Shown here: positions 44,834 to 56,857 of the stretch, in pieces
Layout of the letters: the number at the start of each line of letters is the position of its first letter
Numbering within the stretch: the stretch's first letter is position 1
NCBI RefSeq assembly: GCF_902167145.1
Contig: NC_050096.1
Coordinates: forward strand, 185,601,825-185,665,824
DNA length: 64,000 nt
Source: Zea mays
Lineage: Eukaryota; Streptophyta; Magnoliopsida; Poales; Poaceae
Direction of reading: 5' to 3'
Program-made: the position numbers and the translations under genes
The notes under the pieces: model-generated
What the model was told of the DNA's origin: nothing
The model's input: only the letters and a program-made list of their open reading frames with translations
Database searches by the model: none

Positions 44834-47800
44834 TGTGGCGGAACTGCCCGAATTATTCCAACTTAAGTGTCTAAGTCCTGCTTTAAAGGCTAGACCACAC
44901 TTAAATGGGAATAACCCGTCAATCCCTCGGATCTAGTCCGACACGGCCACTGACAGGATCAAGTACCACAATCTCACTCGATGGTGAGTCACAGAGCAAA
45001 TACAATAAAGCATAAAACCATGCATGAAAGAGTATTAAGTTATTACATCATCATGGGAGTTTTGCAAAAGTAGTCATCATTGTTCGAAGTGCAGCGGAAT
45101 AAAACTAACGGTAAACAAATAGAGAGATGGGGAAGCCTGTCCCATCACTCCTCATGCTCCTCCTCAGCTGAGGCGGGGTCCCACTCGACAGTCCAATCCG
45201 GTGGCAAGATGGATGGCCAAGTCACTCCAGCAACCATTTCCTCTAGAGAACCTGTAAAATTATGCCACAAGCAAGGCTGAGTATACTAATACTCAGCTAG
45301 ACTTACCCGGTGTGAGGAGTCTACTCCTCTACCTCTAGACATGCGGCTGTTTGGCTGTGGGGTTTGGTTGCCAAAAGCACTAGCTAAGTTTCTAAGTCAA
45401 GTTTTAAATTTGTCAATTTAAGTGTGACTCTCTTAAGGCTAAGAGTGTACTATCTACTCATACATAGTAGCAAGCATTATTAGCAATCAACAGTTTATAT
45501 CAACTCATCATATTTCCACTTGTTACTCAATGCAGTACAATGGATCAAGCAGTCTCATTAGCTGCGAGAAGCAGACGATTCGAATCGTGTTTTTATCCTT
45601 GCAAGGTAAACCTAAACACACGACATGCCAGGGCACTCCGTCCCCACACACATCAACCTTCCCCATCAATTCCCCGTCAGCAGAACAGGGCTCACCGCCT
45701 TGGCGTACAATGCCTCACTGACCCCGACTGCCGTCGTGCAGTGACCGCACTTGTACCCACCATAACCGGAATGGGAGACCACGTCTCAGGTCGCGTGAGG
45801 GGCAAAGTCTACTGCCAGGTTCAATCAGGTACTAGGCTTACCGATTTACCATATTTATCGGTATGTGTTTAGTACGTTCAAACGCTTGACACAGGTATCC
45901 GCACGTTAATCCTTATTCCATTTTCTCATCTCGTAAACAACCAATCCCCATGGATTGTTGTCCACAAACTAGTATCATAATAATGTGAAAGTGGGTACAA
46001 CCAATTTCCTGATCTCGCGCGAGTGCTAGAAAAATCACTCGTCTTCTACCGAGATCCTAATTTAAAATAAAGCAACTACTCGACCTAGCATACTAGTATC
46101 CATCTCAAAAAGGATTCCTGAGATCATGCAACTAGGGTTTCAAACAATTCCTACACCTAAGTGCACAATCAATCCTACAATCATTAAGTGAAGTAAAATA
46201 GCATAATTAACAGGTTATGCATAAACCGGGGCTTGCCTTCCAAAGCAGTGGCAGGCAGGTCCTCTGGTGCAGACTCGGGTGCTGGATCCGGGGCTACCTC
46301 CTGAGCAGCTCCTTGCTCCGGCACGAGGACATACTCTCCGTCAGCAAGGTTACAGTCTATCGAATGCAATGAACATGTATGTCATGATTATGCAGGATTT
46401 AATAACATTATGCTAAAAAGAAACTAAGCCAAGAAGTAACTTAGGGTTTCTTAGTCATGCGGGGCTTCCAGTGGGTTATGCTTATTACTTTTTAGGCTTA
46501 GGTTTTTATTGAGGATAACATAGTGGATTTGTATTGTCTTTATACATTCAGTGGACAATTTACAAGGGTTTTAGGATGACACTAATTACCATTATTCATT
46601 TTCCTTTCTTTAATTTCTCCTTATGGTTTCTAGTGTAGGTTTGAACTACGACAGTGGTTTAATATTTTCCAAAAATTCTGTAAAAATTTCAGTGGGTTGC
46701 CATTTGCTATTCTAGCCTGTTTTAAGAATTTGAGGCTCAACATATAAAGGCTATGCTAAAGACAAAAAGAATAAAAATTGGGTAAATGGGCCACTTTGTA
46801 CTACAACTCTTAATTAGAGGTGGGGTCTGTCCTAAGGGTTATTTTTGTTGGCATCTAACAGTAATAATAGGCTTCTGTGCCAAAAACCACAGAAAGCTAA
46901 GGGGTGGTTATTTAGTTATGATTTTCTAAAGTTAAATGGCAAAAAGGCACTTTCTACTACATTATTATTTGAAAAATGTCAAACAGCAGATTTCATATTT
47001 TTCCTAAGTTCTTATTAACAAAACATTAGTTATCCCAAGGGTTGGGGTGTTTTCACCTTGGGGTTATTTTTGTAGGGTTTTTTTCTAAGTTTCCCTTGTT
47101 TTATCAAAATAAAAGGTATCTTACTTATTTTATACTAAACCAGGGTAGGATAGATTCTTCCAGTGAACTATATTGAATAAGTACCCTAACAAAAATAGGG
47201 GTGCCCTCTGGTTCATTATTTAAATCACATTTTCTATTTTTCTTAACCTTAAGCATATTGTAAAATAAGGGGTAAAAACTAACTTAATGGAGTGGACAGA
47301 GAGATTTAACATTTTTAAACAGGTCAGTAGGTGGACATAAACTTCTCCAAATTTTACTAACCCTAGTCAAATAGTACAACTATTTTTCTTCCTATTATTG
47401 AGCTTTTGGCCAAAACTATAATTAAATCAGAACCCTAAAGTTTTCTATAGTACATAGGGGGTTTTATATTTTTCTTAAGTAGGTTACATTATTTAGAGTC
47501 TGACAAAATTGGTTTGACCAAATTTGGATGAACTAAGCAGAAGTTATGGATTTTCAAAGTTTCTGTTCAATTTAAAAACAGATTTAATAAGAGTTTCATG
47601 GAAAAACAGTTTACACCGAGGTCCCTGGGTTTAAACTAAATCAACCCGCACAAATCTACCCCTGAGCCACTATTCCCCTGGGTCGCTGACAGCTCAAAAA
47701 GCCCCCTAACCTTTTCTTCCTCTCACCCACAGTCCTTCCCTCAATATAAACAGTACCCGCGGGAAAGAAAAGGGTGGCGCGGCTTACCGGCGGCGAGATA

Positions 47801-49167
47801 GGTCCGGCGAAGGGCAGGGTTGGCTCGGGGAGGCTCTGGCGGTCACAGCGAGGTGCGGCTTGACGGCGGGGATGGCCGGAATCGCTCGGTCCACGTGCGC
47901 AGGCGGGTGTTCTCGCCGGCGGCGAGTGTACCGGCCAAATCACGGCGATCTGGTTCAATCCAAGGGCACGGTGAGCTTCCTGGGGTAACGTAGAGACTGT
48001 GTGTGCAAGGAATCGGAAAATGGTTGAGCGGATTACTCGGTCCACGTACTCCGGCAGGGTTGCGAACTCCGGCGACCGTGGACTGGCCTCTCCGGCGAAG
48101 TAGGCTTCGATTCCTCGCTCGGGGAGCTTCACTGGAGCGTGCACACTCGCCTCAGAGGGTTGGACGGGGTTGGGGAAAGCTGGACTGGCCGGTCTACGGC
48201 GGCAGTGGCTCGGGTGGCCGCGGACACGCCGCGCACGGGCAAACGGCGGTGAACTGAGCTCCGGTGAGGCTTGAGCTTGCGCGGAAGAGTGTAACCGACG
48301 CTTGGGAGGGCTTTATAGGTGCGGGCACGGGACAGGACGTCGGCTGGCCGTTGGCGCAACGCGGGGCGCGCGCGGGCGTGCTCTGGCAAGCTTAGGGCGT
48401 GTCGAACACGTGGAGCTTACAATCTGTCCGTGTTCCACAGCTCACCCAAGTCGCAAACGTGCGAATCTTGGCAAAAATCCGGCGCGAGTCTTTTCCTGGC
48501 ACCTAGGGTTGTCTCTCATCCGTGAGCTGCCATGGCAGATATGGCCTAGGTAGGGAGATCTCTGGTCGCCAAATCGGGTGTGTCACACTGCCCACCTCGC
48601 GACAAAAACCATGCCAAGGCATGTCAAACGTCCAAGTCTCGGGCTCAGTTTTTTCCAGTGGGTGCCTTGGGTGGTATGCCACATTTTTGGTATAGGACAT
48701 AGGTAGATTTGATGCCAGCTTCGAGGTGAACACAACTGATCTTTAGTGTAGGTATAGTTTTTAACTTAGAGAGAAATAGAGAGCTCTAGCTCTCTCTCCA
48801 CTTGGAGATTTGATTTGGGGTTTCTCCAGGGGTCTTTTTGCAATATTTCCTTCCCCTAATTGCTAGTTAAAAGGTTACTTAAGGTTTGGGTAAATGTTAC
48901 TCATGTTTTGCACACTTGTTCACTCTCTTTTCCCTCTTATCTAGGGTTTTGGGAGATAGGGTTTAATAGAGGTCTAGGGTTCTTCTCCCCTCTTATCCAA
49001 GGTAGTAAGTGTGCAAGGATTAGAGTAATGCTTCTTAGGTCATTGACAACTTTGATTAACACATGATCTCCAAGGTTCTTATGTGTTGCCTTAAGCCTCT
49101 ACCACATATGATCACAGTCCTTAGTGCCAAGGTGTGCTTTAGCCATGGTAACACCTGGGGTGTTACA
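44834..49167 (-). repeat. 3' LTR of element G
   Basis: 4334 bp, one of the longer LTRs seen in plants. A GC-rich section (47700-48560) includes a minus-strand TATAAAG box at plus 48311-48317. An open minus-strand frame at 47656-48144 lies just downstream of that box; it has no recognised domain and is probably incidental leader sequence. The rest is AT-rich with no gene seen. Confidence 0.88.
48311..48317 (-). promoter_or_regulatory. TATA box in the LTR of element G
   Basis: TATAAAG on the minus strand, followed by a GC-rich, probably transcribed segment. The matching box of the 5' LTR would lie outside the window. Confidence 0.65.
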
Positions 49168-49180
49168 GCCCTCCCCCCTT
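49168..49180 (-). other. Polypurine tract of element G
   Basis: On the minus strand AAGGGGGGAGGGC directly precedes the 3' LTR. It is followed on the plus strand by the ATCTCGTCCCGAGAT palindrome that is also typical near this tract in A and H. Confidence 0.8.
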
Positions 49181-49418
49181 AAAGGAATCTCGTCCCGAGA
49201 TTTTAGGTAGAGTCCCTTGGAGGGTGCTTGAAGGTGTGTTGGTGTTATTCTTCCTTTACACTCAAGTTTCTCTTATTAACTGCTCTTCGAATGTCATTCT
49301 CTTTGCAACTTCAGAAGGAAGCCCTTCTTAAGTTAAATCCACAACTTAGACTATTCTTGTTATCTAAGTTTTTCTTATAATTGAATTCAAAGGGGCGGGT
49401 GGGGGTGGGGTTTTGGGG
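49181..49418 (-). other. 3' untranslated segment of element G
   Basis: About 240 bp between the pol stop and the polypurine tract. No open frame. Confidence 0.5.
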
Positions 49419-51251
49419 TTACGTACCGACTCCTTTGGGTAGAAAGTCGGGGAAGCGAGAGCGTAGAAAATCCTCAGTCTCCCATGTAGCTTCTTCTGCT
49501 GAATGGTGACTCCACTGAACCTTATACATTCTGACCGACCTTGCCCGAGTTGATCTCTCCTTTTGATCTAATACCTTGACGGGGTACTCTTGGTAGGATA
49601 AGTCTGGTTCTATCTCAAGGTCTGGTTCTGGCAGCACCTCAGTGGGTAGGCGAACACATTTCCGCAGCTGAGATACATGGAACACACTGTGAACTGCTGA
49701 CATGTGAGGTGGCAATTCCAATTGATAGGCTACGGGTCCACAACTTGCTTTGATTTCATAGGGTCCAATGTAGCGAGGAGCTAACTTGCCCTTGATCCCG
49801 AATCTCTGGACACCCTTGGTGGGCGACACCTTAAGATAGACATAATCTCCCACCTCAAATTGTAGAGGCTTCCGCATCTTATCATGATAGCTCCTTTGCC
49901 TGGCCTGAGCAGCTTCTAAGTTCTTGGTAATAATCCTGACCTTTGCCTCTGCCTCAAGTACCAAGTCTGGCCCAAAAATTTCCCTTTCTCCTGCTTGAGA
50001 CCAATTTAGTGGGGTCCTACATCTTCTCCCATATAAGGCTTCAAAAGGTGCCATCTTCAGACTGGACTGATAGTTGTTATTGTAAGAAAACTCTGCCAAA
50101 GAAAGACACTTGTCCCAATCCTTCCCGTACTGTAGTGCACATGCTCGCAACATGTCTTCCAAAATCTGATTCACCCTTTCTGTCTGGCCATCTGTTTGGG
50201 GATGGTATGCTGAGCTTCGTATTACTTGGGTTCCAAGTGATTCTTGCAGCTTCTCCCAAAAGCGTGCCACAAACAGTGCTCCTCTGTCAGATACAATGGT
50301 CTTTGGAATACCATGCAATCTTACTATCTGATCCACATAAATTTCTGCGTACTTCTCCGTCTTGTGGGTGGTGTGCACTGGCAAGAAATGAGCGGTCTTG
50401 GTCAACCTGTCCACAATAACCCAAATAGAATCATGGTGCCTGGAGGTATTGGGTAATCCCACTATGAAGTCCATGCAAATGTCCTCCCATTTCCAAGATG
50501 GTATGGGAAGGGGTTGCAAAGGGCCTGCTGCCTTCAAGTGACTGGCCTTGACTCTTTGGTAGGTATCACACTCGGATATGTACTTGGCAATTTCCCTCTT
50601 CATTCTGGTCCACCAATATAAAGATCTGAGATCATGGTACAACTTGTTGCTACCAGGGTGCATGGAGAATTTGGAAAGATGAGCTCCATCTAGTATCTTC
50701 TTTCTGAGCTCCGGGTCCTTGGGAACAACCAATCGATCTCCAAACCATAGAATTCCCTTGCTGTTCTGTCGGAAACACTTGTATTTTTCTGCCTTTTGCT
50801 TGATCATGTCTTTGATAACCTGAACACCCTTATCCTCAATCTGTGCCCTTATTATTTGCTCTTGCAATGTGGGTTCCACTGAGATATAGTTTAGGTCACC
50901 GGAAGAGACAACTTCTAGGTTCAACTTGCACAATTCATCGCACAGGGTGGTAACTCTTGTATCTATGCTTATACAATTGCACTGGGCCTTTCTGCTCAAG
51001 GCATCAGCCACAACATTAGCTTTGCCAGGATGGTAATGCACTTCCAAATCATAGTCCTTGATTAATTCCAACCATCTTCTCTGCCTCATGTTCAGATCTG
51101 CCTGAGTGAAAATGTATTTGAGACTCTTGTGATCAGTGTAGATGTTACAGTGAGCTCCCATCAAGTAGTGTCTCCATATCTTAAGAGCATGAACCACAGC
51201 TGCCAATTCCAGATCATGTGTAGGGTAGTTCTGCTCATGGGGCCTGAGTGC
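49419..51251 (-). pseudogene. RNase H C terminus, integrase and chromodomain of element G
   Basis: Open on the minus strand after a TGA at 51252-51254. It completes RNase H ([45 protein letters not shown]). The integrase zinc region reads [17 protein letters not shown] and [12 protein letters not shown]; the last Cys of the usual CxxC is Tyr. Core residues are Asp in CMDFIVGLP, Asp in [10 protein letters not shown] and Glu in GQTERVNQ, followed by [20 protein letters not shown]. The C-terminal domain ([34 protein letters not shown]) leads to a chromodomain-like end ([20 protein letters not shown]). It ends at TAA 49421-49419. Without the upstream stop this would be 595 residues of intact sequence. 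Confidence 0.88.
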
Positions 51252-52304
51252 TCAGGAAGCATAAGCAATGACTCTGTTCTCTTGCATCAAGACACATCCC
51301 AATCCAGTACCAGAAGCATCACAATAAACTTCAAATGGCTTGGTGTTGTTAGGCTGAGCCAACACTGGGGCTGTTGTCAAATGCTGCCTCAAAGTATGAA
51401 AGGCATCTTCACACTTTTGGCTCCAAACATACTTGACTCCTTTCTTCAACAGTTCAGTCATTGGTTTGGCAATCCTGGAGAAATCTGGAATAAAACGTCG
51501 ATAATACCCCGCCAAACCCAGAAAACTTCGAATCTGCCTTACTGTAGTCGGGGGTTTCCAATCCATTACCTCTTGCACCTTCTCAGGATCAACTGATATC
51601 CCATCCTGAGAAATTGTGTGACCCAAGAATTTGATTTCCTTCAGCCAGAACTCACACTTAGACAACTTAGCATAAAGACGATGATCGCGCAGTCGCTGAA
51701 GCACGATGTGCAGGTGCTCAGTATGTTCGTCTTCATTCTTGGAATAGACCAGAATATCATCAATGAAGACGACCACGAACTTATCCAATTCTGGCATAAA
51801 TACTGAGTTCATCAAGTACATGAAATAAGCCGGGGCATTGGTCAGCCCAAAAGACATCACCAAAAACTCATACAGCCCATATCTGGTTGAGAAGGCCGTC
51901 TTGGGAATATCGCTGGCACGGATCTTGATCTGATGGTAACCTGAGCGAAGGTCTATCTTGGAGAATACCTTGGCTCCCACTAGCTGATCAAACAGAACAT
52001 CAATACGGGGCAGTGGGTATTTGTTCTTGATAGTCACCGCATTGAGAGGGCGGTAGTAAACACACATCCTCAAACTTTCATCCTTTTTCTTCACAAATAA
52101 TGCTGGACATCCCCATGGTGAAGTACTTGGGCGAATAAACCCCTTGTCCAACAGTTCTTGCAATTGCTTCTTCAATTCTGCCAATTCCACGGGAGGCATC
52201 CTATAGGGTCTCTTGGAGATAGGAGCAGTCCCGGGTTGTAACTCGATTGCGAACTCAATGTCTCGGTCTGGTGGCATCCCTGGCAACTCATCCGGAAACA
52301 CATC
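51252..52304 (-). pseudogene. Reverse transcriptase and RNase H start of element G
   Basis: Begins at the H insertion point inside the [15 protein letters not shown] motif. RT landmarks are [49 protein letters not shown] (Tyr where VDYR is usual), [15 protein letters not shown] (catalytic Asp), MSFGLTNAP and [11 protein letters not shown] (catalytic Asp pair). RNase H starts with [17 protein letters not shown] and stops at a TGA (51252-51254) where CGA Arg is likely after IAYAS. RT catalytic residues are intact. The protein is separated from its gag-protease half by 7.9 kb of element H. Confidence 0.88.
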
Positions 52305-55300
52305 TGTCACACCCGGGTTTTAGGGGTCCAAAGCCCGGGCGCGAACATAATCACTAGGTGTGCTAGGACCAAGTCTCACACATATGATGAATCATGGCAC
52401 AGGATCGAATGTCACATCTTTACTATATAATCGGAGTTCTGTACAAAATAAATAAATAATTACATTATATGGAGACAACGGTCCAGCAACCCGAAGTTGA
52501 CTGGGAGACGACGACCTAGACCTCTCACGAACTCGTCACAGCATCCTTCATGTGCCTCATCCTGTGGTACCTGTTCTTGACCTATGGGGGGTGTGAGACA
52601 GCAAGAGTGAGCTCACATACGTTCATCGCTCAACAAATTGTGGGGAATAATGTGCATGAACTCGCCAAAGGTGGGAGCTCATGTGAAGTGTAAGGCTTAC
52701 CAAAGAGGATGGTTGAAGCTGAGCATTGCTTTTAAAGTTGGTCAAAATTTTATTAGCAATTACTAAGTATAAGTAAATACCAAACCCAGTTAAGTAGTAG
52801 AACAAAAGTAATAACATCACCTGCGATGCAATGCATATGACAAATTGAGTTTAAGTTCCATAATTTAATCATGTGAGTGTCCGAGCTCCTCATGACCGTG
52901 AGCACGGCTAGTATACCAGTTTTACACTCTGCAGAGGTTGCGCATCTTTACCCACAAGCCATGTTACCCATCTTCCAAGGGATCGCGACTTCCCATACAC
53001 CTCTACCAAGGAGGCGAGGCAGGGTAACACTACGAGGCCTTTACAAAGTTCCACTAGCTTCAGAAAACCCGCTACAGTTTATAGGAAGCTCCAATGCAGG
53101 AATCCCTTGCAGGACCGCCATCGCAGCAAAATCCTCCCGAGGGCCTCCCTACACTGACCACTCCCCTACTGCCCTTGCCCCTTTCGGGTAAGGTAGTCTT
53201 CCACTAGCTTTCCTAATTAATCGGCCAAGGGCGTCCCATTAAACCCTTGTGGTAGCACTATTTTCCCGGGTGGTTCTCCATGTTCCAATTAACATAATGA
53301 TCTTATCATGAAAAGTAAATAGCAACTGATAACAAAAGTATGAATAATATGCATCTCAATGCCCAAATCCACATATAGCACTAGCAAGTACTACCCAGAA
53401 AGTTTAGTGGTAAACAAGGCATAAAGATAGACAAACTAGGGTAACCTATTAGGTCCCATCAAATTAACCTATGCAGATCATTATGATTAATTAGAACATG
53501 AGTGGGTAAAAGAAGTGATCAAGGGCACAACTTGTCTGGGCCTTGAGATTCTAGGTACCAGGATGATCTTCAGATGACTCGTGACCTCACACTAGTCGTA
53601 GCAATACAGACAAACATTGTATAGGCAAAATTAACATTACACCAAACATATATGCAAAATACACAGTAATAATCTACACATTAAAATGAAATCATAGGAA
53701 CTGGAATCATTAAATTTGGAGTTATGGAATTCAAGTTATGGATTTCCTAAAATTTAATGTGCTTGAAATAGGATTAAATGATAAATTAATTTTCTTACTG
53801 TGTTCATGTCAAAACAGAGATACTAAATGATAGATAATATTATTACAAAATTTTAGAAATTGGAATAGTTCAATTTGGAGTAAAAATGAATTTTCTATGC
53901 ATTTTACAAGTTTCTGGAATTGTTTTTGTATTAAAAATGAATTTCTAATATTATTTCTCTGTTTTTAAACGCCTCTGGACTGGGCCTCGATTTCTAGAAA
54001 AGTCAGGGGCTACGGGGTAAAACTCCTAAGACTCAGAAAACAGTGGAGAGGACGGCGTGTTGAATACTTAAAACTATAGGGTCTCTTTAGTAAAGTTGAC
54101 CCGCGAAGGGGTATCGTTAGATATGGGCCGTTGGATTAGATCCGAACGGCACCGATGAACCTATCATCAAACCGAACCTGCCCGCTACGCTAGCCGTTGG
54201 ATCAAGGACCGGTGGTTCGGATTTAAATATCCCGAGATCACGCCCCAACCGCACGATGCGAGATCAACGACTCAGATTGACCCGAGGTGAAACGCTAGCG
54301 CCGATCTAATCAGAGCCGTTCGCCTTGCATCCAACGGCGCCCGGACAGCCCCCCTCTCCTCCTACCCCGAGACGGCGGCGCATACCACCCACTCGGCGGA
54401 GCATCGCCGGAGTTTCGAATTCGGCCAACCCGAGCACCATTTGGCCAATTAACTCGCACCACACACGATTGATGCCTCCCTAAACTTAATCCCCCAACCA
54501 ATTTTGGTCGACGGCAAGCGCTGGACTCGGTACATGGCGCGCTGCGGTGGCACCATGGACGGGCAGCGGACCTAGAAGCTTAGCTACACCATTCTGCAAT
54601 TCGCTAGAGCATAACTCGGAGGAAGGAGGAACGGACACGATGGAGACTCACCAATGGTCGGCCGAGGTAAGGAGACGCTCGCCCACGGGGAGGGGCGGAA
54701 CTCGCCTGCAGTGGTCACGGCGGCGAGCAATTCGCACACCACAATGACGCAAAACTCCAATTGAACGCGCGACCGGCTTCCCTGGACGATTACGATCCTA
54801 CTCGGCCCCCCGCCGAGGACGGAAACCACACAGTGACGAGAATCACCAACGGCGGCTGGTTTACCTCCGCGGCACGGCGGTGGCGGGTATATGGCTGGTG
54901 TCGCGAGGAGGGGAAACCCGGCTATTAAATGGTGAGCAGGGCGTAGTACCGGGTCGTACGCCGCGCGGTTCGGAGGGTTCGGCCACCAGCAGCATCGGCG
55001 TTCTCGCGGCGGTCGTTGCGGCGAAGACTTCGCGCTCGGTTGCGAGGGAGAGAGATGACAACGTGGCCCCACCTGTCGGCGCACTCACGGATTCGGTGTA
55101 GGGGGCTGGCGCGAGGAAATCACTAGGTGGGCCGAAATCCCAGCAGTGAGCCCAGTTGCCATGTTTTCCCTTTTTCTTTTTTTTGGATTTTATTTTCTGT
55201 TTTCTTTTATCCTTAATTCCTTTAAATCCAAATTTGAATTCAAACCTATTTGGGAATTTGAACCCATTTTAATTGTGTAGTTTGGTCAAACCATCATGGC

Positions 55301-55626
55301 AAGGTTTCATTTATCCCATATTTTGTTTTATTTTGTATAGTAGTTTTCCTTTACTTCTCCAATTTCTAGAATTGTAAATTAAGTCTCAATTCACAACATT
55401 AACATAATTATATTTTATTGATTTTACCATTTGCATATTTCTTTTATCATTATCTTTATGAGTGAATGCACAAACAAAGAAATCACAGCATGATGCACAA
55501 ATTACTTTAAGTGTCACTAATTAATTAATGACTTTTGAGGTGTTGGTTCACATGTTACAATAAACATAGGCAAAGACCATGTATGTATCTCAACTATGCT
55601 TTCATCTTACATTTTTGGGTATTACA
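52305..55626 (-). repeat. 3' LTR of element H
   Basis: 3322 bp. It shares the conserved block (plus 52320-53280) with A and E, including the CTCATGACCGTGAGCACGGC hairpin near 52889. A GC-rich segment at 54050-55130 has overlapping short frames without recognised domains. A TTTAAATAT near 54222 may be the promoter box. Confidence 0.9.
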
Positions 55627-55630
55627 AAGC

Positions 55631-55641
55631 CTACCCCCCTT
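55631..55641 (-). other. Polypurine tract of element H
   Basis: On the minus strand AAGGGGGGTAG lies next to the 3' LTR, matching the tract of element A. Confidence 0.8.
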
Positions 55642-56841
55642 AAAAATAATCTCGTCCTCGAGATTAGTAAGCAGAAGGGTTATACCGAGGTTGGTATATA
55701 ATTGAGATTGTAGTTTCTAATTGATTCAAAAATTAAGAGTATCTCTCTTTCTCTTTTTAAAATACTATTTAGCGAGTACTTAGAAATGCATGGGTATCTT
55801 CTATGTTTAGACACACAGGTAAGAAGAGAGATGGTCAGAGTGAGGTTAGCTGATGGTAAGAAGAACTTGGTAAGGGAAGACTCCGTCCAAGGTGGTAAAT
55901 TTGAATCATCTCGAGATCTGATTTGACTCCTATTCTTCCATGTCGAGGTTGATCTCCTCCTTCTTGCTCTTTGGTGTCTCCATCCGGGTTTGGGACAGGA
56001 GGTTAAGATAGATCTATTATGTAGGTCAAGTTGTTGGGTATGGCCGAGTTGATCTAGGATCTCAAACTTGTTTATAGGAGCAGGGTCTAATGTATTTCAC
56101 CAGGATTAACTAACTTCTTAGGTCACTCTCTTTAAATTGGATCATAGTAGATTAGATGGGATCTAGATTAGGTCGGTACAACTAGGTTAGACTAGATAAT
56201 GTCTAATTACTTTGGATTAGATCATGGTTGTTACACTAGTGTGTGGTAAATATGCTTATTAGGGCAAGATGCATTCATAGGGATAAGGTAGAATCTTTTG
56301 AGGTTAGTTAGATCTATTAGGATAAGATAAAATCTTTTCAAGATAAGATTAATCTACTAAGGTAATAGAGTATCTTTTAAGATAAGATGGATCTATGAGT
56401 GTAGAATATGAATCTTTTAAGCTAAGATGGATATTGTTAGGCTAGATACTCTAGTTTATCTAGTTATTTTTTTATAGGTGTTTTTTTCTATATGTATATG
56501 CAGATGTAATTGTGGACATTACTCCACAACTCATCACACTCAATCAAAAATCCAAATCAGACATGTATCACAAGAACAAACATTCAGGCATATAGATAAA
56601 AAATAGTTTTGTTTTTGTTCCTAAGAATAGGTCTCCTTTTCCTAAGGATCACTTTAGGCACAGGATTTCAAAGTGTGAAATCCACATTGGTCTTTAGAAA
56701 GAAAAAAAAATAAGAATAATCAGAGTAAAGCGGAAACAGATGAGAAAAGATTAAGTAAAGTTTAGAAAAGAATCAGAGTAGCAAAGGTAAGTAGATAAGG
56801 GTTATCCAGTTCTATCTAGGTTTCGTCCTACAGTCAACATT
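55642..56841 (-). other. Internal region of element H (no gag or pol)
   Basis: 1.2 kb of AT-rich DNA. The primer-site side (56480-56840) matches the leader of element A. The middle (56270-56460) is a degenerate tandem repeat around AAGATAAGATGGATCT. A minus-strand ATG frame of 18 codons (55983-55930, METPKSKKEEINLDMEE) could be a relic of a gag end; it is too short to support. No other coding signal. Confidence 0.75.
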
Positions 56842-56853
56842 CCTCTGATACCA
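56842..56853 (-). other. Primer-binding site of element H
   Basis: TGGTATCAGAGG on the minus strand, one mismatch from the initiator tRNA-Met complement, four bases from the 5' LTR. Confidence 0.85.
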
Positions 56854-56857
56854 CTTC

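Noticed and set aside
47656..48144. 162-codon minus-strand frame inside the LTR of G
   Set aside because: Lies in the GC-rich transcribed LTR segment, has no domain, and the plus strand is also open there.
54547..55101. Short frames in the GC-rich part of the LTRs of H (also 59101-59657)
   Set aside because: Duplicated because the LTRs are duplicated; no recognised product and outside any transcript-like layout.
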